Source of the DNA: Macrostomum hystrix
Taxonomy: Eukaryota > Platyhelminthes > Macrostomidae
Direction of reading: 5' to 3'
Length of the DNA stretch: 64,000 bases
Assembly (NCBI GenBank): GCA_950097015.1
Contig: CATNEN010000001.1
Location: 23,750,501 to 23,814,500 of the forward strand
Each line of letters opens with the position of its first letter. Positions within the stretch are counted from its first letter, which is position 1. Both the position numbers and the translations under genes were made by a program. Of this stretch, positions 1 through 9,720 are shown one piece after another. The notes beneath the pieces are model-generated. The model was not told the origin of the DNA. It saw nothing but the letters and a program-made list of their open reading frames with translations, and made no database searches.

Positions 1-99
1 GACACATCAGCATGGTCGTCGTGATGACACTAAAAAAATATGAAACAGCAGGACGACACAATCAGATAATTACACCCCAAGACGATAACAGCGTTAGAA

Positions 100-430
100 A
101 ATGACACCCTTAGACGGTAACACCCTAGACGATAACATTATTAGATAATTACAACCCTAGACGATAACACTATTAGATAATTACAACCCTAGACGATAAC
201 ACTATTAGATAATTACAACCCTAGACGATAACACCATTATATAATTACAACCCTAGACGATAACACCATTATATAATTACAACCCTAGACGATAACACCA
301 TTAGATAATTACAACCCTAGACGATAACACCATTAGATAATTACAACCCTAGACGATAACACTATTAGATAATTACAACCCTAGACGATAACACCATTAG
401 ATAATTACAACCCTAGACGATAACTCTGTA
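100..430. repeat. 32-bp minisatellite, left block
   Basis: Tandem units of about 32 bp share the core ACAACCCTAGACGATAAC followed by an AT-rich segment that varies between ATTAGATAATT and ATTATATAATT. The array is broken at about 431 and resumes at 714. Bases 1-99 hold degenerate copies of the same unit. No coding sequence is seen. Confidence 0.95.
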
Positions 431-713
431 AGCTGAATAACACTAGTCAGGTCATGTTAGCTGACAAACGAACCGTTGAGGGCCAGAGCCAAAGCTTTCG
501 ATCTATTTATTATGCACACACTGGTCGATGAATGTACATTGATTATTGAAACGATTTGATAGGTTGAGGGCTAAAACATGCACTGACACGCAGGTGCATA
601 TGCGGTGAGTAAACACTGCTAAAGTGAGAGAGCGCACGAGAGAAAGGGAGTTAGATAACATAGAAAGTAAACGAGGTCTAAAGCATAAAAGTGCAACCGC
701 AAACCCAACGAAC
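431..713. other. Unexplained 283-bp interruption of the minisatellite
   Basis: This non-repetitive block splits the 32-bp array. The minus-strand frame across it has no recognisable domain and is probably chance. It could be an inserted short element or a solo LTR of another family, but I see no clear terminal repeats or target duplication. Confidence 0.4.
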
Positions 714-950
714 TCCATTATATAATTACAACCCTAGACGATAACACCATTATATAATTACAACCCTAGACGATAACACCATTATATAATTACAACCCTA
801 GACGATAACACCATTATATAATTACAACCCCAGACGATAACACCATTATATAATTACAACCCTAGACGATAACACCATTATATAATACAACCCTAGACGA
901 TAATACCATTTGATTATTACAACCCTAGACGATAACACCATGAGACTATG
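714..950. repeat. 32-bp minisatellite, right block
   Basis: Continuation of the same 32-bp unit. The array decays at its right end, a few bases before the retrotransposon insertion. Confidence 0.95.
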
Positions 951-963
951 AAAGCCAAGCTAA

Positions 964-1140
964 TGTAAACTAGGTCAGAAGGCGAGACTTGCGCGAGAAC
1001 CGAGAAAACACGAGGTGACTAAAGCCTCAAGTGAGCGACTTTATATTTGGCTATGTACACCAGAGAATGTACATCGCATTGCACAATTTACGAAGCCAAC
1101 TTACGACGCGATGCGAGAATGAATCACCGCACACCTTACA
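964..1140 (-). repeat. 3' LTR of the Ty3/gypsy element
   Basis: Identical by eye to the 5' LTR. It lies about 110 bp beyond the pol stop and directly after the polypurine tract. Confidence 0.95.
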
Positions 1141-1156
1141 TCACTCCATCCCTAAA
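1141..1156 (-). other. Polypurine tract (putative)
   Basis: The coding strand reads AGGGATGGAGTGA right up to the 3' LTR. This is the expected place and composition for the plus-strand priming site. Confidence 0.65.
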
Positions 1157-1250
1157 TTGAGGACATTAAAACAAAAAAATAAACAAATATTTTAGGCAGC
1201 TTAAAATGATGCACTACAAGCTTTATAAGAACAAAAAAATAGTTAGCAGC

Positions 1251-4200
1251 TCAAAATTGCGCGACAAAAAAATCTGGCTGCCTCCGAGTCCGATTCGAGC
1301 GTCTGGGCCCAGCAGGCGCCGGTTCGTCCAGCAGCTCCTGCCAGGTCTCACGCGGGTCGGCAGCCGGACTGGGCGGCCGGTCGCTCTCTGCAGCGGGTGG
1401 GTCGGCGGCGGGCTGCGGGACAGCGGGCTGCGGCCGCCTCGCCACGAACGCTTTCAGCCGGTCGTGGTGCACCACCGAGCTCCGCCTCCGCCCGGTGGGC
1501 TTGGAGATCCGGTAGGTGACTGGGCCCAGCTTCTCGAGCACTCGGTACGGCCCCAACCACCGCCGGCGGAGCGCCTTGGACTGGCCCTTCTGCACCGCCG
1601 GGTTGTTGAGCATCACCAGCTGGCCGACTTGGAACGGAGTGAAGTGCTGGCGCTTGTCGTACTGCTGCTTCCGCGACCGCTGCGTCGACTGCAGGCGCTG
1701 CCGCACTAGCTGCAGGCCGGCGCGGGCGTCCGCCAGCGCGTCCGTGACGACCGGCCTCTCACCGGCGGCGGGCAGGCTGAGCTCGGCTGGGATCCGGGGG
1801 TCGCGGCCGTGCAGCACCGCGTACGGTGACCGCTTGGTGGTGCTGTGGACCGACGAGTTGTACGCCCAGATGACGTACGGCAGGAAAGCCGCCCACCTGT
1901 CCTGCTGCTCCATGCAGTAGGCCGCCAGCATGTCGCCCAGAGTCCGGTTGAATCGCTCGACCACCGGATTGCCGCTGGGGTGGAATGGTGTCGTCCTGGT
2001 CTTTCGAATGTCGAGCAGCCGGCACAGCTCCTGGAAGACGTCGCTTTCGAACTGGCGACCTTGATCGGAGTGGATGACCTCGGGCGACCCGTGGCGGAGG
2101 ACGACGCTGCGCAGCATGGCTTCAGCGACCGTGCGAGTCTCGATGTTGGTCGCTGGGGCCGCTTCGACCCACTTGGAGAACACGTCGGTGAAGCAGATGA
2201 TGTACTTCTGACCGGCCTCTGTGGCCGGCAGCGGTCCTTTGATGTCCACCTGCACCATCTCCCAGGGAGTTGACGGCACGGTGTTGTCCTGCAGCGGCGC
2301 CCTTTGGTGCTGGTGCGGTACCTTGCGACGCTGGCACACCTCGCAGCTGCTCACCCAGTGCTGGACGTCGTCCTTCAGGCCGGGCCACCAGGCTCTGTTG
2401 ACGACCCTCGCTAGCGTCCTGTCCAGTCCGAGGTGCCCGCTTGCCGGGTCGTCGTGCAGCTGCCTCAGAAGCTCCTGGCGAAGCTGCAGCGGAATGACGG
2501 GGAAGCCGCTTCTCCTGATGACGCCGTCCTCGCCAAGCTCCAGGTTCTCCGACCTCACCAGGCTCTCTGCGTCGTCTGCGGCCTTGCCTCGCCGGGGCCT
2601 CCGTCCGATGAGCACCTGGCGAGCCGCCGCCAGCACCGGGTCATCGGCCTGCGCCGCGCTGATTTCCTCGTCCGACCAGGCGGGTGTCAGCCGGGTCGCC
2701 GCCGCCCGGCTCAGCGCGTCCGCCACCACGTTCTCGCGACCAGGCCTGAAGAGCAGCTTGAAATTGATCTCCTGCAGGAGCGTGATCCACCTGGCCAGGC
2801 GACCTTCGGGTTCCTTGGTGTTCAGCAGCCCTTGCAGCGGCTTGTGGTCGGAGAAGACGAGAATTTCGCCGGCGGACGCCAAGTAGTTCCGGAAGTGCTT
2901 CATGGCCCACACGACCGCCAGAAGCTCTCTGTGGGTGGTCGAGTAATTGCGCTCTGCCTTATTCAGGACTCTCGACGCGTAGGCGACCGGGCATTCGACG
3001 CCTTCGTGGAGCTGGCTGAGGACTCCTGCGATGGCCACGCCGCTGCTGTCGCAGCACAGCCGGAATCCCTTGGAGAAATCCGGCAGCTTCAGCACTGGGG
3101 GTGCCGACAGCGCCGACTTCAGCTCGCGCAGGGCTGCCTCGCACTCTGCCGTCCACCGAAACTGCCGACTTTTCTGAGTCGCCTGGTGCAGCGGATTCGC
3201 AATGCTGGAGAAGTGCGGCACGAACCGCCGGTAGAAGCCCAGCATGCCGACGAGCCGACGAACGTCCTCAGCGCACTCGGGCGTCGGGATGGACTGGATG
3301 GCGCTGACCTTGTCCTGGGTTGGCTGGATCCCATCGGCCGAAATCTTGTGCCCCAGGTACTCGACCTCCTGGAAGCAGAAGCAGCTCTTGCGCTTGTTCA
3401 GCTTGAGGCCCGCCGACTGCAGCCTTCCCAGGACTTCCTTCAGCGTCTGCGCGTGCTGCTCGAACGTCGTGCTGAACAGGATCAGGTCGTCCATGTAGGT
3501 GAGCACCTCCGTCCAGTTCAGGCCCGCCATCGTCAAGTCCATCAGGCGCTGGAAGGTCGCCGGGGCGTTGCAGAGGCCGAAGCCGAGCTTCCTGTACTGC
3601 ATCAGGCCTTGCGTGGTGTAGAAGGCGGTCTTCTCCCGGTCCTGCTCGCGCAGCTCGACCTGCAGGAACCCTTGGCGGAGATCGAGCGTGCTGAACCAGC
3701 TGCTGCCAGTGAGCGCGTCCAGAGCGACAGACAGCGGCGGCAGCGGGTAGGCGTCCTTCACGGTGCACGAGTTGAGGGCCCTCCAGTCGGTGCAGATGCG
3801 GATTTCGTTGTTTTTCTTGCGCACCACCAGCAGATTGCTCGCCCACGGACTGCATGACGGTTCGATGATCCCGTGACGCAGCATCTCGCTGATCTTGTCG
3901 TCCACCTGCTGTCTGAAGTTCAGTGGCACTGTCCGCTGCCTGTGCTTGATGGGGCGGCTGCCGGGTTCCAGGTTGATCTCGTGCTGCAGTAGGTGCGTGG
4001 TCCCCAGGTCGAACTCGTGACTGGCGAATGCCAGCTCATGCTGGTTCAGCAGGGCTTCGATGACCTCGCGCTGCGACCGGCTCAGCTCCGGGTTGATGTT
4101 GAAGCCGGCCTCCTCCGCAGCTTCACCGTCGGGCCCGTGAGGCTCGGCAGCGTCGAAGTTGCCGATGGCCTGATTCTGGTAGAGCACCACCGGGTCGGCG

Positions 4201-5003
4201 CTCAGGTTGCAGACTCCCACCGGCAGGTTGCCGTGCGCGCTGGAGACCACCAGAGCCCGGTTCGGCAGCAGGCCGGTCTTGTCGACGAAGTCAGAGCTGG
4301 GCTCGAACAGACCCTGCTCAACGTACGATGCCACCTTGACCGGGATGATGACGCGGCTGCGGGCTGGGATGGACACGGTGCTGGCGACTCTGGCGACCAC
4401 GGCGGTGGGCACCACCCGGCAGGCCGGCATGGAGTTCCTGTCTGGCAGGACTGGGATCCTGGTTGACCCCAGCAGGACAGAAGACGACATGAGATCCACG
4501 CTGAAGGTTGAGCACATCTTGCTGATGGCGTCCATGCCGAGCACGCATTCCGGCTGAATGTCGGCGACCACCGTCACCGGGTGCTCCATGGGCGGCAGTC
4601 CGCCCAGCTGAATGGCCAGCGTTGCGCATGCCGGAGACTCCAAGCGTCGACCATCGATCCCGACCGGAGTGCTGAGAGGCGGATGAAGCTGAGCTGCGAC
4701 TCCCAGAGCTCGAAACTGGGCAGCTGATACGAGCGTCACCTGCGCGCCCGTGTCGAACAGCCACCTGCAGGGCCGGCCTGCGATGCTGCCGGGCAGGAAG
4801 AGCGAAGCGGTTTGGGCCTTGCTAGGCAGGGCTGGTGATGGCCCACGGTCACCAGTCCTCAGAAGTTTCCCGAAGCCGGGGTCGGGCAGACCTCGGCCCG
4901 GTGCCCTTTGCCTGAGCAGCGGCTGCACACGGGCGGCACGGCTGGCGCGGCCTGCCTGGGGCACTGGGCCGCGAAATGGCCGGGCTGAGCGCAGTTGAAG
5001 CAT
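1251..5003 (-). CDS. pol: Pol polyprotein: protease, RT, RNase H, integrase
   Basis: The open frame is 1250 codons, but translation most likely enters by -1 frameshifting near 4865, so the first 45 or so residues overlap gag and may never be made. Counting from the first ATG: the aspartic protease motif DTGA is at 84-87. The reverse transcriptase covers about 350-560 and has the YMDD box at 503-506. RNase H follows with acidic residues D652, E693 and D719. The integrase has an HHCC zinc finger (H850, H857, C887, C890) and a D920-D980-E1016 triad with 59 and 35 residues between. A GPY-like module (RRWLGPYRV) follows. There is no chromodomain and no internal stop, so all catalytic parts look usable. 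Confidence 0.95.
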   Translation of the reverse strand: MLQLRSARPFRGPVPQAGRASRAARVQPLLRQRAPGRGLPDPGFGKLLRTGDRGPSPALPSKAQTASLFLPGSIAGRPCRWLFDTGAQVTLVSAAQFRALGVAAQLHPPLSTPVGIDGRRLESPACATLAIQLGGLPPMEHPVTVVADIQPECVLGMDAISKMCSTFSVDLMSSSVLLGSTRIPVLPDRNSMPACRVVPTAVVARVASTVSIPARSRVIIPVKVASYVEQGLFEPSSDFVDKTGLLPNRALVVSSAHGNLPVGVCNLSADPVVLYQNQAIGNFDAAEPHGPDGEAAEEAGFNINPELSRSQREVIEALLNQHELAFASHEFDLGTTHLLQHEINLEPGSRPIKHRQRTVPLNFRQQVDDKISEMLRHGIIEPSCSPWASNLLVVRKKNNEIRICTDWRALNSCTVKDAYPLPPLSVALDALTGSSWFSTLDLRQGFLQVELREQDREKTAFYTTQGLMQYRKLGFGLCNAPATFQRLMDLTMAGLNWTEVLTYMDDLILFSTTFEQHAQTLKEVLGRLQSAGLKLNKRKSCFCFQEVEYLGHKISADGIQPTQDKVSAIQSIPTPECAEDVRRLVGMLGFYRRFVPHFSSIANPLHQATQKSRQFRWTAECEAALRELKSALSAPPVLKLPDFSKGFRLCCDSSGVAIAGVLSQLHEGVECPVAYASRVLNKAERNYSTTHRELLAVVWAMKHFRNYLASAGEILVFSDHKPLQGLLNTKEPEGRLARWITLLQEINFKLLFRPGRENVVADALSRAAATRLTPAWSDEEISAAQADDPVLAAARQVLIGRRPRRGKAADDAESLVRSENLELGEDGVIRRSGFPVIPLQLRQELLRQLHDDPASGHLGLDRTLARVVNRAWWPGLKDDVQHWVSSCEVCQRRKVPHQHQRAPLQDNTVPSTPWEMVQVDIKGPLPATEAGQKYIICFTDVFSKWVEAAPATNIETRTVAEAMLRSVVLRHGSPEVIHSDQGRQFESDVFQELCRLLDIRKTRTTPFHPSGNPVVERFNRTLGDMLAAYCMEQQDRWAAFLPYVIWAYNSSVHSTTKRSPYAVLHGRDPRIPAELSLPAAGERPVVTDALADARAGLQLVRQRLQSTQRSRKQQYDKRQHFTPFQVGQLVMLNNPAVQKGQSKALRRRWLGPYRVLEKLGPVTYRISKPTGRRRSSVVHHDRLKAFVARRPQPAVPQPAADPPAAESDRPPSPAADPRETWQELLDEPAPAGPRRSNRTRRQPDFFVAQF
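4813..4871 (-). promoter_or_regulatory. -1 ribosomal frameshift signal with pseudoknot
   Basis: On the coding strand the heptamer GGGAAAC (4865-4871) is in the gag frame as G GGA AAC, the X XXY YYZ form. The gag TGA follows after one more codon. After a 9-nt spacer, CTGGTGA (4849-4855) can pair perfectly with TCACCAG (4832-4838) around a 10-nt loop. Within that loop TGGGCC (4840-4845) is complementary to GGCCCA (4813-4818), which gives an H-type pseudoknot. Slipping back one base enters the pol frame exactly. The heptamer type is known from retroviral gag-pol junctions; the fold here is my reading and is untested. Confidence 0.85.
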
Positions 5004-5695
5004 TTCCCGCGACCGCTGCCTCTCCCCCGAGCTCCTCTTCCTCGCGCACCGCGCTGTCCGCGGCTGCTGATGGTAGCGACCGTCGCAGCCAGGTTCGCCA
5101 GCTGCTCCTGCATCTGCTCCAGCCGGTCCACCACTTGGCTGCTCACCGATGTTACCGCGATGCTTGCAGAGGCGCCTCTGCCGCCGATGCTCTCAAGAGC
5201 CGTGGCGCGGTCCGCCAGCTGCTCCGGGCTGCTGCTGCTGCAGTCAGCGTCTTTCAGCAACGCTTCGCGAATCTCCTTCGACAGCAGAGCCAGCAGTCGG
5301 TGTCGCACTTCGCAGTCTCTCACCGTCTGATCGTGGTCAGGGCGTGCCTTCCGGTACAGGAGCTTGAGAGCGTGGCACAGCTCCCTCAGCGACTCTCCTT
5401 GGCGTCGCTTCCGGCTCTCGAACTCCGACATGGCGCAGAACGAGTTCTCCTTGCCACGGTAGAACTTGACCAGCTCGTCCTTGATGGTCGCGAAGCTCTT
5501 CTTCTTCTCCTCCGGCAGGTCCCACACGAAGACGAGCGCCTCGCCAGATAAGAGCAGCCGGATTTTCGATGCCATCTTTTTGTCGTCCCACTCGGAATCC
5601 GTGGCGAAGTCCTCAAACATTTGCAGCCACATGTTGATGTCGGCATCGTCTGAGCCGGAAAACTTGGGTGGCAAAAGTGCATTGGCGTGCGCCAT
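4859..5695 (-). CDS. gag: Gag polyprotein of the Ty3/gypsy element
   Basis: A 278-residue structural protein that packages element RNA in virus-like particles. The N-terminal part (about residues 15-170) looks like a retrotransposon capsid. An R/G-rich stretch (about 212-230) precedes two CCHC zinc knuckles of the form C-x2-C-x4-H-x4-C, at residues 232-245 and 257-270. The start ATG lies about 40 bp after the 5' LTR. The frame ends at TGA two codons after a slippery heptamer, and pol lies in the -1 frame, so gag termination and gag-pol fusion compete at this point. The frame is intact. Assignment is firm; capsid boundaries are estimated. Confidence 0.93.
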   Translation of the reverse strand: MAHANALLPPKFSGSDDADINMWLQMFEDFATDSEWDDKKMASKIRLLLSGEALVFVWDLPEEKKKSFATIKDELVKFYRGKENSFCAMSEFESRKRRQGESLRELCHALKLLYRKARPDHDQTVRDCEVRHRLLALLSKEIREALLKDADCSSSSPEQLADRATALESIGGRGASASIAVTSVSSQVVDRLEQMQEQLANLAATVATISSRGQRGARGRGARGRGSGRGKCFNCAQPGHFAAQCPRQAAPAVPPVCSRCSGKGHRAEVCPTPASGNF

Positions 5696-5717
5696 GAGTG
5701 AGTGGGCCGACTTGAGA

Positions 5718-5735
5718 TAGAGACCGCTGCCACCA
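5718..5735 (-). other. Primer-binding site (putative)
   Basis: Two bases inside the 5' LTR the coding strand reads TGGTGGCAGCGG. TGG complements the CCA end of a tRNA, as expected of a reverse-transcription primer site. I cannot name the tRNA. Confidence 0.6.
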
Positions 5736-5736
5736 A

Positions 5737-5913
5737 TGTAAACTAGGTCAGAAGGCGAGACTTGCGCGAGAACCGAGAAAACACGAGGTGACTAAAGCCT
5801 CAAGTGAGCGACTTTATATTTGGCTATGTACACCAGAGAATGTACATCGCATTGCACAATTTACGAAGCCAACTTACGACGCGATGCGAGAATGAATCAC
5901 CGCACACCTTACA
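5737..5913 (-). repeat. 5' LTR of the Ty3/gypsy element
   Basis: This 177-bp repeat lies upstream of gag on the coding strand, so it is the 5' LTR. On the minus strand it contains an ATATAAAG TATA-like box that could start element transcription. It is unusually short for a gypsy LTR. Confidence 0.95.
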
Positions 5914-6549
5914 CTAATATGAACACTGGAATAAACATTTAACTGTAGTTTTTTCTATTTCTATTTTTATTATTATTTTGTACTTTTAACCAAATGGCTC
6001 AAATCGAAGATCAGCGCAAACAGTCTGAATGCTCAGGAGACTATCCCACGGATTGCACTGTATCAGAGCTACACAGCCAGCAATGGGACTTAGCGATCAT
6101 TGTGGGCATGGTTTGAGCGGAGACAGTCCTGGAAAACTCATTATTTTTGGCCGGCAGTGAAGCCGTAGCAAGCAAGCGGCGACCTTTATCGGGTCCGCGA
6201 GATCTTGATTGAATTTCCTGACCCATTGCGGTCTCGTTTAAGTTGAGACTCAGTTTATTGAAACGGCTAGTCATGGATATTGTCTTATAAGGCTAGTCAT
6301 TTGCATAAATTCTGTAGTCACAAAGATGCTTTCTCGACTTTCACTTTAAATCATAACATTTACATTTTAAATACGGATAAGCGTCAATAGATCAATTCTT
6401 GTAGAAGTCTCAGTAATTGATTTTATTTAGTTTTTTGATTTGTTCTCCAAAGAAACCAATTGCTCGAGGTCTAGGAAGTAAAGATTGAGTGAGACTAATA
6501 AGATACAATTAAATGGAATTTCTTTTAAACCTTTGTGAAATACCACGGA
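5914..6549. other. No feature seen between retrotransposon and purine array
   Basis: Unique-looking, AT-rich DNA. The short open frames have no recognisable domain. Confidence 0.6.
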
Positions 6550-7260
6550 AGGAGGGAGTGTTGAGACAGCTATGGAAGAATAAAGGACACAGATAAGAGG
6601 GGAAAGACAGATAAAAGAGCGAAGAGTGGGGTAGAAGAGAGAGAGAGTAAAAGGGAGAGAGAGTAGGAGAAAAAGAGGGTAGAGGGGAGATAGAGTAGAA
6701 GGCAGAGAGGGTAGAAGGCAGATAGGGTAGAAGGGAGTGTGGGTAGAAGAGAGAGAGGGTAGAAACAGGGAGGGTAGAAGGGAGAGAGAGAGAGGGAGAG
6801 AGGGAGAGAGAGAGCGGGAGAGAGGAGAGAGGACACTGCCCATTGAATTTTAAAAATCAAATGTTGGAATCGATTCCGATATGTATCGAAAAAATTGAAA
6901 TCAGGATTCGAACCAAGGCAACTCCAGACGCGTTTCGCTCTTATTGGAGCTCATCAGGGTAGAATGCAGAGGGTAGAAGGCAGATAGGGTAAAAGGGAGT
7001 GTGGGTAGAAGAGAGAGAGGGTAGAAATCAGGGAGGGTAGAAGGGAGAGAGAGGGAGAGGAGAGAGGGAGTTAGGGAGAGAGGATAGAAATCAGAGAGGG
7101 TTAGAATGAGAGAGGGGAGAGAGGGCAGAGGGGAGAGAGGGGAGAGGGGAGAGAGGGCAGAGGGGAGAGTGGGCAGAGGGTAGAGAGGGCAGAGGGGAGA
7201 GAGGGCAGAGGGTAGAGAGGGCAGAGGGGAGAGAGGGTAGACAGACAGGGCAGAAGGGGG
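6550..7260. repeat. Purine-rich minisatellite (GGGTAGAAGGGAGAGA type)
   Basis: Degenerate 16-bp purine-strand units in two blocks, about 6550-6835 and 6958-7260, separated by a short unique insert with a hammerhead motif. The reverse complement is the unit of the array at 7840-8480. Low-complexity Ser/Leu/Pro frames here are not genes. Confidence 0.9.
6840..6957 (-). mobile_element. SINE-like fragment with hammerhead ribozyme core
   Basis: On the minus strand, 6927-6957 reads CTGATGA, then a 4-bp stem (GCTC/GAGC) with a six-base loop, then GAAA, then CGCGTC. These are the conserved core, helix II and cleavage-site parts of a hammerhead ribozyme with a minimal helix III, as in Penelope-like elements and flatworm SINE-like repeats. 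Downstream lies GGTTCGAATCC (6904-6914), a match to the pol III B box. The 5' strand of helix I is largely lost where the insert meets the purine array: about half of six positions still pair. It is therefore probably a relic. Confidence 0.65.
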
Positions 7261-7839
7261 CAGTGAGTCAGAGGATCCAGAATGAGAAGATGGAAGCAGG
7301 GATGGCACAAAGAGAAGATGAAGCGTGTCACCCAGGCCGCTCCAGCAGTTTGATGAAGCGGTCCTTGCCGCCAGCCAGTCAGCAGACACAAGCTTCAGCT
7401 AGTTTATATTGCGTAACAGGCCGCCAGATAGAGATGAATATAATAGTTCCAGCTTGCCAATCTGTCTGCGATAAAAAAATTAAAGAGAGAGAGAGAGACA
7501 GGCGCTTGACAGGAGCTCCACGCAGCTCATCATGGACCGGAACTGGGGTTCTGCCCTGATTCTCCAGGAAAAAACCATTCAATAGCAGACTCCTGGAGGC
7601 CTGGATGACTGCTCGGACTAAAAACCACCTCGAGGGCCCAATCCATCTTTCTGCGAATCTTAGAAAATAAATTTATAGAAATCATCAGATAAAAGACGGA
7701 TTGGGAGAAAGAAATTCCTTCGGGAGAAGCCACGGCGAGATCTCCATGACAACTAGGAGACAAGTATTGCTTCTATGAGGGATCCGATGTCAAAGTTTCG
7801 GTTGTAAAGCCAGCTCAAAGTTTTGCCAGCTTGTACCAC
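7261..7839. other. Spacer between two inverted arrays; no gene seen
   Basis: About 580 bp of unique sequence lies between the purine-strand and pyrimidine-strand arrays. It contains a short AG tract near 7482-7500. Open frames on both strands are short and show no domain. Confidence 0.6.
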
Positions 7840-8480
7840 CTCTCTCCCTTCTACCCTCTCTCCCTTCTACCCTCTCTCCCTTCTACCCTCTCTCCCTTCT
7901 ACCCTCTGTCCCTTCTACCCTCTCTCCCTTCTACCCTCTCTCCCTTTTAACCTGTCTCTATTCTACCCTCTGTCCCTTCTACCCTCTCTCCCTCTCTACC
8001 TTCTCTCCCTTCTACCCTCTCTCCCTTCTACCCTCTCTCCCTTCTACCCTCTGTCCCTTCTACCCTCTCTCCCTTCTACCCTCTCTCCCTTCTACCCTCT
8101 CTCCCTTCTACCCTCTCTCCCTTCTAACCTATCTCTATTCTACCCTCTGTCCCTTCTACCCTCTCTCCCTCTCTACCTTCTCTCCCTCTCTACCTTCTCT
8201 ACCTCTCTACCCTCTACCTTCTACCCCTCTCTCCCTCCTACCCTCTCTCCCTTTTACCCTGTCTCCCTTCTACCCTCTCTCCCTTCTAACCTCTCTCTCT
8301 TCTACCCTCTGTCCCTTCTACCCTCTCTCCCTCTCTACCTTCTCTCCCTTCTACGCTCGTACCCTCTCTCCCTTCTACCCTGTTTCCCTTCTACCCTCTC
8401 TCTTTTCTAGCCCTCTATCCCTTCTACCCCTCTCTCCCTTCTACCCCTCTCTCCCTTGTACCCTCTTCTCCGCTCTTTCA
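7840..8480. repeat. Pyrimidine-rich minisatellite (CTCTCCCTTCTACC type)
   Basis: Units of about 16 bp on the plus strand, the reverse complement of the array at 6550-7260. The frame reading LPSTLSPFYP through it is a by-product of the repeat. Confidence 0.93.
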
Positions 8481-9720
8481 TATCTCTTTCTCTGTGGTAA
8501 GATTGTCGGACTATTTACTGAGAGGTCGGGAGTTCAATTTTCGGCCCAACGGGAAGCAGCTTGTGTTTAGCAGAAGCGTTCATAAGTGCACAGAAGTTGT
8601 CAGATTCAGATGAAATGCAGATGCTCTGTCACTGTTCCCAAAATGTCTTTAAAATCTACAAGGCTTTGATGGATGTCCTTTATTCTGAGGAAAATCTCTT
8701 CCTAATCAATTGTTCTTCTCGCAGTCCCGGGACATCAAATGCTCACTCGGCGGAATGTCACGAACAGCTTGGAAAATAAACTCAATTAAAAACAGAGTAG
8801 ACAAAAAACTCGAGTCTGAAAAAAGCGATTTTTAAATCAAAATGCCAACGGAGCAAAGATGAAAGGTGCGCTCACGAAGTGCCCCTAGCAGCAGAAAAAG
8901 TCCGCTGGAAATATAGAGCATACACCTGGCCTTCTCAAACCTCTAGGCAAAAAAATGCTAGGCAAAAAACAAAACATTAATTCTGGTAACAGCCAAAATT
9001 CCAGTGCTGTCAGGTAGTGGGAGTCAGCAATGAAAACGTTAACGACAATGGCTCAAAACTTCCGGTAGGTTGGGGTGGGTGGGGTTGGTTGCTGAGCAGT
9101 TGCTTATGGGGCTTTTAGGGGATAAAAGTTATAACTTGCATTGTTTTTTAGTTCGCTACACAAATACAGATCCTGACAACTGGGAACAGAATTGGCTTGC
9201 TGAGGGGAGCTATAGGCACCAGTGAGGGGACAGTCTAAACCACATACCAGCTGAGGCCTACTGTTTTGCAGCCAGCAAGTCTGCCTGGCAGCAATTAGTC
9301 CTGTACATTTTAAGCAACTTCGCTAGCGAAAGAACTAGTTGCCAACCATGTTTAGAGTTTGAGAATAGTGTGCTCACATGTCATTGAATATTAGTCTGAC
9401 GTAAAGGGTGTCAATACTACATGGAGTCATAATTTCTAATCTTGTCTGCATTGAAATCCCATGGGAGAAATGTAGTAAAAGCACCTGTTTCGAATCGGAT
9501 TCTCCCAAACAAGGCAACAACAATATTGGCAGATTGTCCTGAACAATCTACTCCTAATTTACGGACGCTAAAAGTGTGCGCAGGCAGAATAGGATTATGC
9601 TATGCTAAAGTTAATTTGATTACGTTAATCATGTGAAATCATGTGATGAGACACGTATAGTACTGTAGTATTGTAGAGAATATAGAGATTTTGTAAGGCT
9701 TTGTGAGATTTTGTGTTAAT
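8481..9720. other. No gene; one tRNA-like SINE head
   Basis: Around 8493-8556 the sequence resembles a decayed tRNA-derived SINE head, with a B-box-like GGGAGTTCAATTTTCGG. A G-rich stretch lies near 9061-9095. The remainder is AT-rich and shows no domain-bearing frame. Confidence 0.5.

Larger units (their letters stand above)
964..5913 (-). mobile_element. Complete Ty3/gypsy LTR retrotransposon
   Basis: A 4950-bp element is bounded by two 177-bp LTRs that match base for base by eye. Both start TG and end CA. The flanks carry a 4-bp direct repeat, CTAA, at 960-963 and 5914-5917, which fits a target-site duplication. Inside, on the minus strand, lie a primer-binding site, gag, pol (protease, reverse transcriptase, RNase H, integrase) and a polypurine tract. 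Order and motifs are those of Ty3/gypsy, with integrase after RNase H. No envelope gene is present between pol and the 3' LTR. Intact frames and identical LTRs suggest a recent, possibly still active copy. It inserted at the edge of the 32-bp minisatellite. Confidence 0.96.

Noticed and set aside
2433-3857. 474-codon plus-strand frame
   Set aside because: Antisense shadow of the GC-rich pol gene; no family features.
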